Below, piece after piece: positions 32,358 to 43,243 of a stretch of 64,000 nt of DNA. The notes under the pieces were generated by a model that made no database searches, was not told where the DNA came from, and worked only from the letters and a program-made list of their open reading frames with translations. Position 1 is the first letter of the stretch; each line of letters starts with the position of its first letter. The stretch covers positions 182,381,051 to 182,445,050 of the forward strand of contig CM061138.1 in assembly GCA_030789695.1 (NCBI GenBank), in the 5' to 3' direction. This DNA is from Scilla litardierei (lineage: Eukaryota; Streptophyta; Magnoliopsida; Asparagales; Asparagaceae). The translations under genes and the position numbers were made by a program.

Positions 32358-34171
32358 TGTTGAATATTGGACTTCTCCCTACTTGGTGTTAATGATGAGA
32401 AAACATAAATACTTGTGACTAATCCCCTATTTTGTAGTTAATCCATTGCCTAAGCTATTTATGAAGATCTACTTGCAATGGATGACTCTCAAACGTCATT
32501 GAAGGCAAATGACATGAATTGGTTGATCGTAGATGATGATTGAAGCTCCGTGAAGACTTCAAGCTCTTACGATGGAAAGAAGAGATTATTCGTCAATATA
32601 TTTTTTCTTTTATCTCTTCTAGTATGTAGCTTAGAAGTAGAACTTTGATGGAGAACGCACACACATCTACATTCAGTCATAGGACTCCATTAGATCAATT
32701 GTCCTTTGACTCCAATTCATTTCTCTATTGGTTGTGCAAGGATTATTTATAACAGTCGACTGCTTAACAGTTTACAGTCGCATGTCTCAAAAACAGTCAA
32801 CTGTATTTTGTTCTACAGTCGTCTGTTATGCACATACTTTTACAATATAGTTTTGGGCCTTCTCTGAATACTTCGCACAGGCTACTGAGAATGATTCATA
32901 GGCGCCTGTCCAAGTGACAAGTCGACTGTGTTTTGTAAATCAGTCGCCTGTCAATCCTTGCCCAAACTTTGTTTGATCTGACTTTTACGTCCAGTCGACT
33001 AGTGCTGTATATACAGTCGACTTTCTATTAGATCAGTCGACTGTCTATGTTGCAACAGTCTCCTGTCTGTAAGTCATTTCTTTGACTCAGTTCTCTGGAA
33101 ATTTCTCATGCTATTGACAGCCGTCTGTATAAGGATTTACAGTCGCCTGTTCTGATTAACAGTCGACTGTGTTCCTTGCATCAGTCGTCTGTCATGTTAC
33201 TTGTGAGATTTCCAGTATTTGTCTAACTTACACATCTCTCGGCCAGTCGCTTTGCGAAGGATTTACAGTGGCCTGTTGGTTTAACAGACGACTGTCTTTG
33301 CTTCATCAGTCGACTGTCCACGTGGTAAGTTACCGTTATGAATTCTCACCTACCCTTGCTGACTGTGCAACAGTCGACTGTGGATTGTTCAACAGTCGAC
33401 TATCGCGAGTTTAGATTCTATCCGTTGAGATTTTTCTCACGGATTCTAATTGGGTTTTTGCCTAAACTGTTTTATGGATTTGAGAAAGCTATAAGTAGAG
33501 CTTCTACTGTTCCATTGGAAGGTTACTCATTCATTGCAAATTCATCTCAAGCTTTCATTTCCAAAGATCAAAGTTTTCAAACCCAAAGCCCTAAGTATTT
33601 CCAAATCTTGTTCTCTTGCTCACCAACCTAGAACCAAAGTGTGATCATCTAGGCATTTGGTGCAGTCAAGAGAAAGGGCTTCTCCTCTCTTCCAAGAGAG
33701 TTCTTCAACACACATCACACTCCTCCTTCAAGTTCTACTTCAAGGCATAGGTGATTGTAAGTGTTGTTTTCATTATTTCATAACATTCGTTATTTGTGTT
33801 GTACTCTCGGTTGTGAGAGTGGTTTGCTTGCTCCCAAGTTGTGGGAGTCAAGGACATCGATTGTATTCGATTGCACTTGTAGGGTTGCCACAAGTGGGCT
33901 TTAAGGAAACCTCAAGTTAGGGTTCTAACTTGAGTATCCGGTGGTATCCGGGTGGTAGGGACGTAAGATTACCGGGAACAAGTCGGGAGTTCACTTGGGT
34001 AATCCGAACCCTTGAAACATTTCTGCATTTGCGTGTGTTTCTTTTTGGGTTGTTTTTCTATTCCGCACTATTTGTTGGATTGCATTTTATTTGGCGTAAA
34101 TTCTTTTTAAATTTGCATAAACACTATTCAACCCCCCTTCTAGTGTTTTCCCCATAGACATGGTCCTTACA
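32358..34171 (+). repeat. SIRE-like 5' LTR
   Basis: TGTTGAATATTGG..GGTCCTTACA, 1814 bp. A CAGTCGACTG palindrome array occupies 32750-33405 and the TATA box TATAAGTAG is at 33490-33498. The last 300 bp align with the reverse complement of 56664-56960. Confidence 0.85.
32750..33498 (+). promoter_or_regulatory. SIRE U3 promoter: CAGTCGACTG array plus TATA box
   Basis: Perfect and near-perfect copies of the 10-bp palindrome CAGTCGACTG recur every 20-90 bp, with variants CAGTCGCCTG, CAGTCGTCTG and CAGACGACTG. The last copies are at 33371 and 33393, about 85 bp upstream of TATAAGTAG. Promoter role inferred from position. Confidence 0.6.
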
Positions 34172-34173
34172 AT

Positions 34174-34185
34174 TGGTATCAGAGC
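34174..34185 (+). other. Primer-binding site, tRNA-Met type (SIRE-like)
   Basis: TGGTATCAGAGC two bases after the LTR end. Confidence 0.92.
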
Positions 34186-34199
34186 GCAAGGTTACATCT

Positions 34200-36617
34200 A
34201 TGGCATCCAACAACAACAACGTTCCACCGCTGCCTTCATACAACAATCACGATCGTGATGGAGCGTCCACACTTTTCGAAGGTCAATTTACGGTGCGCCC
34301 TCCGCGTTTCAATGGTACAAATTTTAGCTATTGGAAATGCAGGATGGAGACGTTCCTTAGGAGTGCTTCGCTTTGGAGAACCCTCCACAAGGAATACGTC
34401 GAGCCCACCGAAGTAGATTTCGACAAATGGACGACTTCCGAGAAGTCCGCCGAAGTCAACAACGCTAAAGCAATGAACGCTCTTCATTGTGCGTTGGACC
34501 CGAATGAGTTCAACAAGATATGCACATGTAAGAGTGCATATCAAATTTGGAACCATCTCATCGTTACCCACGAGGGAACGAATAAGGTAAAACTTTCAAA
34601 GTTATATGTTGCCGTGCAAAACTTCGATTTATTTCATATGCAGGACAATGAAAGCATTACATCGATGTACGGACGTTTTACCAACATCATCAATGAATTG
34701 GAAGCCCTTGGCCAAATATATTCCGACCCAGATAAGGTAAGGAAGATCATCATAGGAATGACCTCCAAATGGGAAAGAAGAGCGATCGCCATCGAGGAGG
34801 TCAATGAATTGAAGAACTACACCGTGGTGAATCTCATCGGGACTCTTATGTCTTACGAAGTAAGACGGGACAACCGATTGAAGATTCGAGCCATAATGAA
34901 TCCTTTGGAGACCAAGAAGAAAGCTTTGGCATTCAACGCCAATTCATCATCCTTCGAAAGTGATGAATCCGAGAACGAGATGGATTTGGGTGAAATGACC
35001 CAAATGGCGAAGAAGCTCCAACGCTTCTTCCGCAATGGTAAATTTCCCTCCAACAAACTTTTTGAGTCTACTAATGCTACTTCCTCTCTTTGCTATAAAT
35101 GTAATAAGCCAGGACACATTAAGAGGGATTGCCCAATGCTAAGGAACAAAGAGAAATGGAAGGCACCGAAGTACCACAAGTACGATAAGAACAAGAGAGA
35201 CAAGAAAAAAGGACTCGTAGGTACCTTCGACGACTCAAGTGATGACTTATCAAGCAATTCCGATGATGAGAAGGGTGAGAGCACCCACATGTGTTTCATG
35301 GCACTAGAAGACCCACTCTCTGATGAGAGTGATTCCGACATGGACGACACCGAGGTAATAATGGATGAACTTCGTATTGATAATGAAGAACTATGTGCTA
35401 AATACCAATCTTTAAAGCTTAGATACACTAGATTAAAGAAATCAAATGCTAGCAAGTCATCCATTCCATGCATTATCAATAATGAAACCATTGTTGATAC
35501 TTTAACTATTGAGAAAGCAAACTTAGCTTCTCAAAATGTCACTTTGAGAGATGAGGTAAATACCCTCAAATCTCAACTAGATCAAACACATCCTAAGGAT
35601 AATAGTGATCTAGTTACACGTCACACACAATTGGGTTTAGAGAATGATTCTCTTAAAACTCAAGTGCATGAGCTCAAAGCACGGGTGTCCACCTTGGATA
35701 CCAACATTTCTTCTTTAAAGGAGAAATATGAGCTCATGTCCTCCCGTATTGTGAGATTCAATAAGGGAAAAGGACAATTGGATGATTTGCTTGCAAACCA
35801 ATTTCCGGCCACACATTGTGTTGGTCTTGGGTTTGTGAAAGCGAATGCATCTAATGATCGCACCTCTTATAATGGTGTCACTATAGATTTTGTGAGGCCT
35901 TCCTCCGGTGCATCCACAAGTGGTGTCAAAGACACTATAAGTAGCAATCCTACCAAGAATGTCACCACTTCACCTTATCTTTCTTTTGGCAAGAAACCCA
36001 CTAAGGGTGGAAACCAAAAGCAAGGACATGCTTATATGTACACTAACACTCATCCACGTAGGAAACATCCTACTTCACAAGTGGATAATCATGACACATT
36101 CTATGCTCCGCACCCACGGACACGTACACAACCAGACATGAGAAATACTCATGTACGTGCTCCTATACATCCGTATGCTCATACGCATCATTCTTTCATG
36201 TATGCTCATCCTACACTTGTCATGCATGATCCATATGCTTCATATAATATGCATGTTCCCAAGCATACATATCATCCTAGAATGTACAATGCATATCCTC
36301 CACCACATTTCTATGCTAGAAATTATGTTCCTAAGATGCATGCACCACGTAGAAATTCAACACATATGCATGCAACTAAGAATAGGACTCCCAAGGCTTA
36401 CACAATTTGGGGTCCTAAGAACACTAGCCTTAATGATAGGAATGCTTATGTTGATTCCTATTTTCATGATGTGATTAGAAATAGAAATTATGTTGGGAAG
36501 CGGAAGTCCACTTGGACTTGGCTTCCAAAAGGGCTAATCCCCTTGGACCCAACAAACATTGGGTACCATAAGCTTATGGTATATTATATAGGTACCCAAG
36601 AGAAAGAAGAAGAGTAA
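34200..36617 (+). CDS. gag: SIRE-like gag
   Basis: About 805 residues from the ATG at 34200 (MASNNNNVPPLPSYNN). An in-frame TTG further upstream overlaps the primer site and is not a plausible start. Capsid region: RPPRFNGTNFSYWKCRMETFLRS, then the KVKLSKLYVAVQNFDLF and IIIGMTSKWERRAIAIEE blocks. One CCHC knuckle lies near residues 300-315 (CYKCNKPGHIKRDC). Next come an acidic and Lys-rich stretch, a coiled coil (about 400-520) and an unusual His/Tyr/Pro-rich tail (HAYMYTNTHPRRKHPTSQ). The frame ends GTQEKEEE just before the protease, which lies in another frame. It is intact and among the longest proteins encoded in the window. Confidence 0.88.
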   Translation: MASNNNNVPPLPSYNNHDRDGASTLFEGQFTVRPPRFNGTNFSYWKCRMETFLRSASLWRTLHKEYVEPTEVDFDKWTTSEKSAEVNNAKAMNALHCALDPNEFNKICTCKSAYQIWNHLIVTHEGTNKVKLSKLYVAVQNFDLFHMQDNESITSMYGRFTNIINELEALGQIYSDPDKVRKIIIGMTSKWERRAIAIEEVNELKNYTVVNLIGTLMSYEVRRDNRLKIRAIMNPLETKKKALAFNANSSSFESDESENEMDLGEMTQMAKKLQRFFRNGKFPSNKLFESTNATSSLCYKCNKPGHIKRDCPMLRNKEKWKAPKYHKYDKNKRDKKKGLVGTFDDSSDDLSSNSDDEKGESTHMCFMALEDPLSDESDSDMDDTEVIMDELRIDNEELCAKYQSLKLRYTRLKKSNASKSSIPCIINNETIVDTLTIEKANLASQNVTLRDEVNTLKSQLDQTHPKDNSDLVTRHTQLGLENDSLKTQVHELKARVSTLDTNISSLKEKYELMSSRIVRFNKGKGQLDDLLANQFPATHCVGLGFVKANASNDRTSYNGVTIDFVRPSSGASTSGVKDTISSNPTKNVTTSPYLSFGKKPTKGGNQKQGHAYMYTNTHPRRKHPTSQVDNHDTFYAPHPRTRTQPDMRNTHVRAPIHPYAHTHHSFMYAHPTLVMHDPYASYNMHVPKHTYHPRMYNAYPPPHFYARNYVPKMHAPRRNSTHMHATKNRTPKAYTIWGPKNTSLNDRNAYVDSYFHDVIRNRNYVGKRKSTWTWLPKGLIPLDPTNIGYHKLMVYYIGTQEKEEE

Positions 36618-38852
36618 TAAATGTCTTATTAGCTCTAAAGGGAAAGGATGGATTCTCGATAGCGGTTGATCCAAACACATGACGGGAGATCCCTCGTTGC
36701 TCTACGAAGTGATTAGCATCAAGGATGGTGCAACGGTCACTTTTGGAGGTAATCAAAAGGGAACCATCATTGGAGTAGGTATCGTTGGTAATCCTTCCAA
36801 ACCCTTAATTACTAATGTTTATCTTGTTAGTGGTTTGTGTCACAATCTCATTTCCATTAGTCAACTTTGTGACAAATGTTACAAGTTTAACTTTGGAGAA
36901 GGATTGTGTACTATTGTTGATTGTGATTCAAATGTTTTATTTTCCGGTATTAGGCGTAAAAATATTTATTATTTGAGCTTGCCTAAAACCGTAGAACATT
37001 GCTTAGTTGCTAACACAAGTGAACAACTTTTACGGCATCGCCGTTTTGGTCATGTTCACTTCAAGCACTTATATAAGTTAGCTAAGCATGATCTAGTCAA
37101 AGGTTTTCCTAAGATTGCTTTTAATAAGAAAAAAACTTTTGTGATTCATGTCAAAGAGGTAAACTAAGTAAATCTTCATTTAAGCTTAAAGAATGGATTA
37201 CTTCTAAGAGGCCCCTAGAACTTCTTCATCTAGATTTATTTGGGCCAACTAGAACCGCTTCTTTAGGTAATGCCCATTATGGATTAGTTGTCGTTGACGA
37301 CTTTTCTAGATTTACTTGGGTTTCATTCTTAACTAATAAGAATGAAGCTCATGAAGAGTTTACCAAATTTGCAAAGAAGATTCAGAATCTTTTAGGATCC
37401 ACCATTATCACTATTCGTAGTGATCATGGAGGAGAATTTGAGAATGAGTCTTTTACTAAGTTTTGTGATGACTCCGGGATAACTCATAATTTTTCCTTTC
37501 CTCGTGCACCACCACAAAATGGTGTTGTAGAAAGAAAGAATAGGACTCTTATTGAGTGTGCTCGCACTATGCTCTATGATAGTCATTTAGGACTACAATT
37601 TTGGGCAAAGACGGTGCACACGGCATGTTATGTGCTCAATAGGATCCTAGTGAGACCCCGAACGAACAAAACTTGTTTTGAGTTGTTTTATAATAAAAAG
37701 CCACAAGTAAAATATTTTCGTGTTTTTGGTTCAAAATATTTTATAAAGAACACTTTTGGTAATTTAGACAAGTTTGAGCCAAGATCTGATGAAGGAATTT
37801 TTGTTGGATATTCCACACGTAGCAAAGCCTACCGGATATACAACAAAACTTCTTCAACGATTGAGGAATCACTTCACGTATCTTTTTATGAAGATTTTGA
37901 TTTTTCTCATGTTGATGATGATAATGTAGATATTCTTTGTGATTCTCTTAATAATATTAAGATTAATGATTCTATTGTTGAGACTAACACTTCTAACGAA
38001 GTTGTAGAAGTTGTTCCTAGTGATCCAGGTATACCCAAAGCTTACCCGACCGTTCGCAATCATCCCTATAACCAAATTATTGGAGATATTAATGTGGGTG
38101 TTCGAACGAGATCGAGAATTGAAGAATTCTCTCATTGCGCATTTTTATCTACCATTGAGCCAAAGAACATCCAAGAAGCTTGCGAGTATAGCTCTTGGAT
38201 AGTGGCAATGGAAGAAGAACTAATGCAATTCGAGAGAAACGAAGTTTGGGAACTCGTACCTCTTCCAAGTGGTCACCAAGTCATTGGGACCAAATAGATC
38301 TTCAAGAACAAGACGGATGAAAATGAGGTAATCACACGGAACAAAGCAAGGTTAGTAGCTCAAGGCTACCGGCAAGAGGAAGGTATTGATTTCGAAGAAT
38401 CTTTTGCTCCCGTAGCTAGATTAGAAGCTATTAGGTTGCTTTTATCTTTTGCATCGCATAAGAATTTTAAACTATTTCAAATGGATGTTAAAAGTGCATT
38501 TTTAAATGGGTTTGTCAATGAAGAAGTTTATGTTTCTCAACCTCCCAGTTTTATTCATGAAAAATTTCCAAACCATGTTTTCAAACTTAAGAAAGCGTTG
38601 TATGGATTGAGACAAGCTCCTAGAGCTTGGTATGATCGACTTAAGACCTTTCTTTTGAATTTAGGTTTTAAAATGGGAGAAGTTGATTCTACACTCTTCA
38701 TTAAAGATTATGAAAATGACATTCTTTTGATTCAAGTTTATGTAGACGATATTATTTTCGGTTCTACTAACTTTAATCTTTGTCAAGAATTTTCCAAGTC
38801 TATGAAGGATGAGTTTGAGATGAGCCACATGGGAGAGCTCACCTACTTCCTT
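36618..38852 (+). pseudogene. pol: SIRE-like pol: protease, integrase, RT N-part (broken)
   Basis: The protease motif WILDSG is followed by a TGA at 36667-36669 where Cys is usual. The pre-integrase (36679-37140; MTGDPSLLYEVISIKDG, HNLISISQLC) ends in a one-base deletion near 37137 within a run of A and T. The integrase core continues in another frame to 38297: first Asp LLHLDLFGP, second Asp IRSDHGGEFE, Glu NGVVERKNRTL, all kept. RT opens with QFERNEVWELVPLP, has TAG at 38295-38297 in place of Trp, then intact blocks [27 protein letters not shown] and active-site YVDDI. At LTYFL the solo LTR at 38853 interrupts. Three small lesions plus the insertion make it non-functional. Confidence 0.9.
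38848..38852. repeat. Target-site duplication TCCTT of the solo LTR (left)
   Basis: TCCTT at 38848-38852 and at 42357-42361; removal of the insert restores the RT reading LTYFLGLQI. Confidence 0.92.
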
Positions 38853-39482
38853 TGTAACGATCACTTTCCGACCGTGCGTATTTTAGCGCGTATCTTTATT
38901 ACTTCGTGTGCGTGTTTTCGTATTTGATTTTATTATTATTATTATTATTATTGTTCTCTATAGCTCAGACGCGCGACCGAACCACGTATTCTCGATCTTC
39001 TCGGAGGCGCGATCACCCAGATATTTTCCTTGAAATTTTAGGACGTCGCTGGACCCAACTGCACTAACACATTATATATTATTTAAACTTTTTCCCATTT
39101 TTAAATTTGAATTTCACGTTTTGTTTTAAACAAAGGCCCAGGGTGTAAGTTTCTTTTAACAAAACAAACTTTTTCAACTTAAACTAAATAAAAAAACTAA
39201 AACTGTTAAAAAAAAGAGAGATCAAATCTTTTTTTTATTTGTGTGCGTTTTTTTTCATAAGGAAAACAATTTTTTGAACTGATCCTATTAAAGCTAACCT
39301 AAGATATCCTAACAGACTTTTAATCCCAACAACCCCTAACCGTACTCCCCATATCCCACCTCCCACGTGAACACCTCTCCCCTCTTCCCCTATTTTTCTC
39401 TAACTGGCCAACAACCCTACCCCTATCCCTTCCACACGTCTGTATCTTCCCTTTTTCCCCTACCCTATTTTTAGCTTGGGTC

Positions 39483-40005
39483 TTGTGCATGCAGCCGCAC
39501 AAAGCTAATGAACAGCCTGCTCCTTTAATTTTCTACTATCAAACCATTCTCTCACCCACAGACCGAGGCCTAAAGCCCGAGCCCCTTGCTGCCTTCTCCC
39601 TCCCGACGCGCGCTCTACTGACAGTCACGCTACCGCTGACAAACCAACCTCATCCCCGACCGCCTCCTCCTTTCTCCTCTCGACCCACGCGTGCACAGGC
39701 CACACACCGCCGCCCGGAGCCTCCTCTGCGAGCTGCTCCTGCTCCACGCCCATCAACCCCCACGCCGGCAAGCCTCTTCGACCGCCGCAGACCACCTCAG
39801 CCGTCCTCACCCCGTCAACGAACCATCGGAGAAGCCGCTTCCCTCGTCAACCCCGCAGTCACCGTCGGCGGCCCGTGCAGCGCCCCGATCACACACAGTC
39901 ACTCGGGCTGTGTTCATCTTCACGCCGACCGCTGCAGGTCCTTCCAGCCCCACTGTGTCCCTTCCGACCGCGCCACCATCCGCCATCAGCCAACGCCACC
40001 AACCC
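39483..40005 (+). CDS. Pro/Arg-rich first exon in the solo LTR
   Basis: An ATG at 39483 opens MCMQPHKANEQPAPLIF, continues through a Pro/Arg/Ser-rich low-complexity sequence (HPRPPPPFSSRPTRAQ) and reaches AACCC/GTGAGT at 40005/40006 in phase 1. The acceptor at 41919 enters the acidic exon in the matching phase, giving a predicted product of about 207 residues. The basic Pro-rich start and acidic end resemble no family I know. Codons may reflect only GC-rich leader sequence; in the related LTR at 59105 the equivalent first exon has no ATG. Treat as a hypothesis. Confidence 0.3.
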
Positions 40006-41319
40006 GTGAGTACTTTATATGGGTTAAGTTATGTATGGAGTATATTAGTGACATGCATGGAATATATAATAAATAGATGTAGTACACGTGCAGTACAACT
40101 CCCATGTGCAGTATCATATATACATAAGCATGAGCAAAATTTAGCATTACACATTTCATGTGGGATCTAACTCATTTAGCATTACTCGGTTAGTATTATT
40201 TTTAGCATTACCCAATTAGCCTTACACGTCCCATGTGCAGTACTCGGTGGAAATTTTCTTCATAAATACTATATTGCTTTGTACATGAACGGTACCCTAA
40301 GAACTTTTAACTAATAAGATCAGTAAGTTAGATAATTATTTAACTCTGTATGTTGTTAAGTTAGTACTTACTCAGCATTACTATGTATGTTAGGTTATCA
40401 GTAAGGCATTGATGCACATAGCCAGTACGTGATTAGTGCCACCTTATCATTAGGCTAATGTTAAAATCATTGACATGAAATTGGTTAGTTGTAGTCAGTA
40501 TGAATATAGTTGCTAAGTCTTATTATGAACCGCAAGTCACTTTCTGATAAATTAATTATGTTGGGACAGTATTTATACGGAAGCCCTAATGAATTGATTA
40601 GGAGTTGCGAACTAAATACCGTAAATCTGATGACGCAGATAAAATACGTCCTTCATCGCGACCCGTTGCCACTTCCAGACCCGACGTCGTTTTCCCACGT
40701 GATCGTCGTAATAGGTTGGTTCCCCTAACTCGTAGCGAAACCCACACCGTAGCAAAACTGAACCTTAACTAAAATCAGACAACTCGAACTAAATTTACTT
40801 TTCCGCACCAGTAAAACGCTGCTCACTGTAGGAATCGACCATCGGACGAATTTTCTGTGCATATAGGGTAGTGGTCGATTTAGGCTAAACGAAACATCAA
40901 AATGTGATTTTTTGACGGATAGGATAGTCCCGATAACCTAGAAACGAACCCTAATAGGATTTGATGAGATTGAGACCTAACATCGTCGCCGTGGCGATAT
41001 TTCAGACGGACTTCCGCGGACGAGACGCTTGGACGAGACGCTTCAAGAGGACGACACACTCGCCATCGCAGGCAAGTGTATCCACTTGCACTTTTGGCCG
41101 TGCTTAGGCCTTAGTTGGTTAGAATTGTTAACTGTGAACAAATAGAACTGGACGTGAAATGATAGCGTCTGGGACGACTCTTGACGGCTCAGACTTGACG
41201 ACGAAGTCTGAGCCTGACAACAACAACTTTTTCATGCTGTAGGGCTATCATGTGTGTGCGTGTGTGTGGACACCCTAGAATAACCCTTCCCGTCTTGTCA
41301 CGTCACGTCCCGTCTTGCA

Positions 41320-41549
41320 CAGCCCGCTGGGCAATAGGGCACTCGCCGAGTGATCCCTTGTACAGACTCACAGCCTGCGGGCAATAGGGCACTCTCCAAG
41401 TTGAGAGAGTGATCCCTTGTACGGATACACAGCCCGAGGGCAATAGGGCACTCTCCAAGCTAGAGAGAGTGATCCCTTGTACGGATTCTCAGCCTGCGGG
41501 CAATAGGGCACTCGCCAAGCTAGAGCGAGTGATCCCTTGTACGGATATC
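41320..41549 (+). repeat. Four tandem units with compensating hairpins (solo LTR)
   Basis: Units start at 41320, 41371, 41430 and 41490 (51, 59, 60, 60 bp). Each has CAGCC(C/T)G..GGGCAATAGGGCACTC then a stem-loop and GTGATCCCTTGTACGGAT. Stems change together: ACTCTC/GAGAGT in units 2 and 3, ACTCGC/GCGAGT in unit 4, ACTCG/CGAGT in unit 1. Confidence 0.85.
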
Positions 41550-41919
41550 TTGTCTTGTCTTGTCTTGGGGTTTGGGGTTGGGTTGAGCGTGCGCACGGTA
41601 AGAGGGTCTGATCCCCCTCGAACCGTAAGACGTGAACCCTTTCGTGTCTCACTTGTCTTGTCATGCCTTGCTTCCGTCACGTCACGTCTTGTCCTGACAC
41701 CTGTAGGCTAGTCCCGTAGTTGGTAGCACACGTTACAACTACTACTTGTTGCGTTTCACTTTCCTGCTGCGTTACTTCTGTTTGTTACTCAGTTATAACC
41801 CCAGCATGCTAATCAACCAGTAAAACATTGTCTAAAAGTTGATACACTTGTAGTTTGGTCTAACCCTTTTTGTAGACCTGACCTGACGTACAGTTCCTTC
41901 TTTTGGTGCTGTACGTCAG

Positions 41920-42017
41920 GTGTTGAGCCAGAGTACGTCGACGAGGCGGACTTGCCAGCTGACGGAGAGCCGGAGGACGTTGATCCGGAGTACGACCCGG
42001 AGGAGGACCAGAGTTAG
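41920..42017 (+). CDS. Acidic second exon in Tekay-like LTR (copy 2)
   Basis: Acceptor-like TACGTCAG ends at 41919. In phase 1 the frame reads VEPEYVDEADLPADGEP, goes on with Asp/Glu/Pro repeats and stops at TAG 42015-42017, about 32 residues. It joins in frame with the exon ending at 40005. Position relative to the LTR end, phase and opening motif match the copies at 31703 and 61285. Confidence 0.5.
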
Positions 42018-42356
42018 AGGCCTCTTGTTGCTGATCCAGATTTCTGTTCCAGTTTAGATTGGGTGGGTAGCACCTGTTGTTTTCTTGTCTAGGTTGGGTG
42101 CTTGCACCAGTAGTTTCCGTTCTGCAGTTGTAGCCTTCGGGCGTTTTAGACTCTCAGTACTTTTGGATGCTTTATTTGGAATAAAATGAAATGATATCTC
42201 TTTTCAATACTTTGTTGTTTCCGTACTAACTTGCAGGGACCTGTTGCCTTTGTTTGGAATATCACAGACGCTTATTGGGTCTGGGCTCTTTGCCCTGGCC
42301 TAAGCGGGCCTTAGTCACGCTTCGCCTCCGACCTTTTTGGGAAGCGGGGCGTGACA

Positions 42357-43243
42357 TCCTTGGATTGTAAATTCGACAAATGGAGAATGGTACATTCATA
42401 CATCAGACAAAGTACATAAGGGAGCTTATTAAGTGATTCGGGATGGAATCGTCTTCAAGCAAAAGGACTCCCATGAGTACTACTACTCATCTACACAAAG
42501 ATGAAAACGAAAAAGATGTAGACGTTCGTCTATATCGAGGTATGATCGGTAGCTTACTTTACTTAACCGCTAGTATGCCCGATATAATGTTTTCTGTATG
42601 CCTTTGTGCTAGATATCAAGCAAGACCTAAGGAGTCACACTTGATTGCGGTTAAACGAATATTTCGTTATCTCAATCAATCTCTAGATTATGGGTTACTT
42701 TACCCTAAGTCTAGCACATATGAGTTAATCTCATATAGTGATGCCGACTTTGTCGGATGCAAGTCCGACAGGAAAAGTACTAGTGGCACTTGCCATTTCT
42801 TAAGAAATTCCTTAGTTTCTTGGTTTTCTAAGAAACATAATTCGGTGTCATTGTCCACGACTGAAGTGGAATATATTGCCGCGGGTCTTGCATGTGCACA
42901 AGTTCTTTGGATGAGACACACTCTTAGTGACTATGGTGTCAATTGTGATACTTGCCCTATCATGGTTGATAATCAAAGTGCTATTTGTCTTTCTAAGAAT
43001 CCGGTACATCACTCTCATACCAAACACATAGACATGAGACACCATTTTATCAATGATCATGTAGCTAAGAAGGACATCATCTTAGAGTACATTGAAACCC
43101 ATAAACAAATTGCTGATATCATCATCTTAGAGTACATTGAAACCCATAAACAAATTGCTGATATCTTCACGAAACCTCTTAAAGAAGACTCATTTGTGAG
43201 GTCGCATGGAGAATTGGGAATTATGGGTGAATCTGAAATCTAG
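42357..43243 (+). pseudogene. pol: SIRE-like pol: RT C-terminus and RNase H
   Basis: Resumes the RT broken at 38852. The first bases include a stop where K is usual (ELIK*FGMESS near 42434). The frame from 42443 then runs to 43243: YRGMIGSLLYLTASMPDI, the SYSDADFVGCKSDRKSTSG RNase H start and the STTEVEYIAAGLACAQVLWM and VDNQSAICLSKNPVHHSHTKH blocks. A perfect 42-bp tandem duplication at 43076-43159 repeats IILEYIETHKQIAD before the FTKPL end block. The usual Copia RNase H acidic residues are visible. The gene is non-functional because of upstream breaks. Confidence 0.88.

Larger units (their letters stand above)
38853..42356 (+). mobile_element. Tekay/Del-like solo LTR, 3.5 kb, with spliced-ORF potential
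   Basis: TGTAACGATC..GGGGCGTGACA with a perfect TSD, no primer site, no polypurine tract and no retroelement protein, so a solo LTR. It holds a Pro-rich frame (39483-40005), a donor-like site, a four-unit hairpin repeat (41320-41549), an acidic exon (41920-42017) and an ATT microsatellite near 38930. Terminal bases and length suggest Tekay/Del chromovirus LTRs; this is not proven without an internal region. Confidence 0.75.

Noticed and set aside
34173..34199. Gag start at the in-frame TTG upstream of the SIRE gag ATG
   Set aside because: It overlaps the primer-binding site; the ATG at 34200 is the plausible start.
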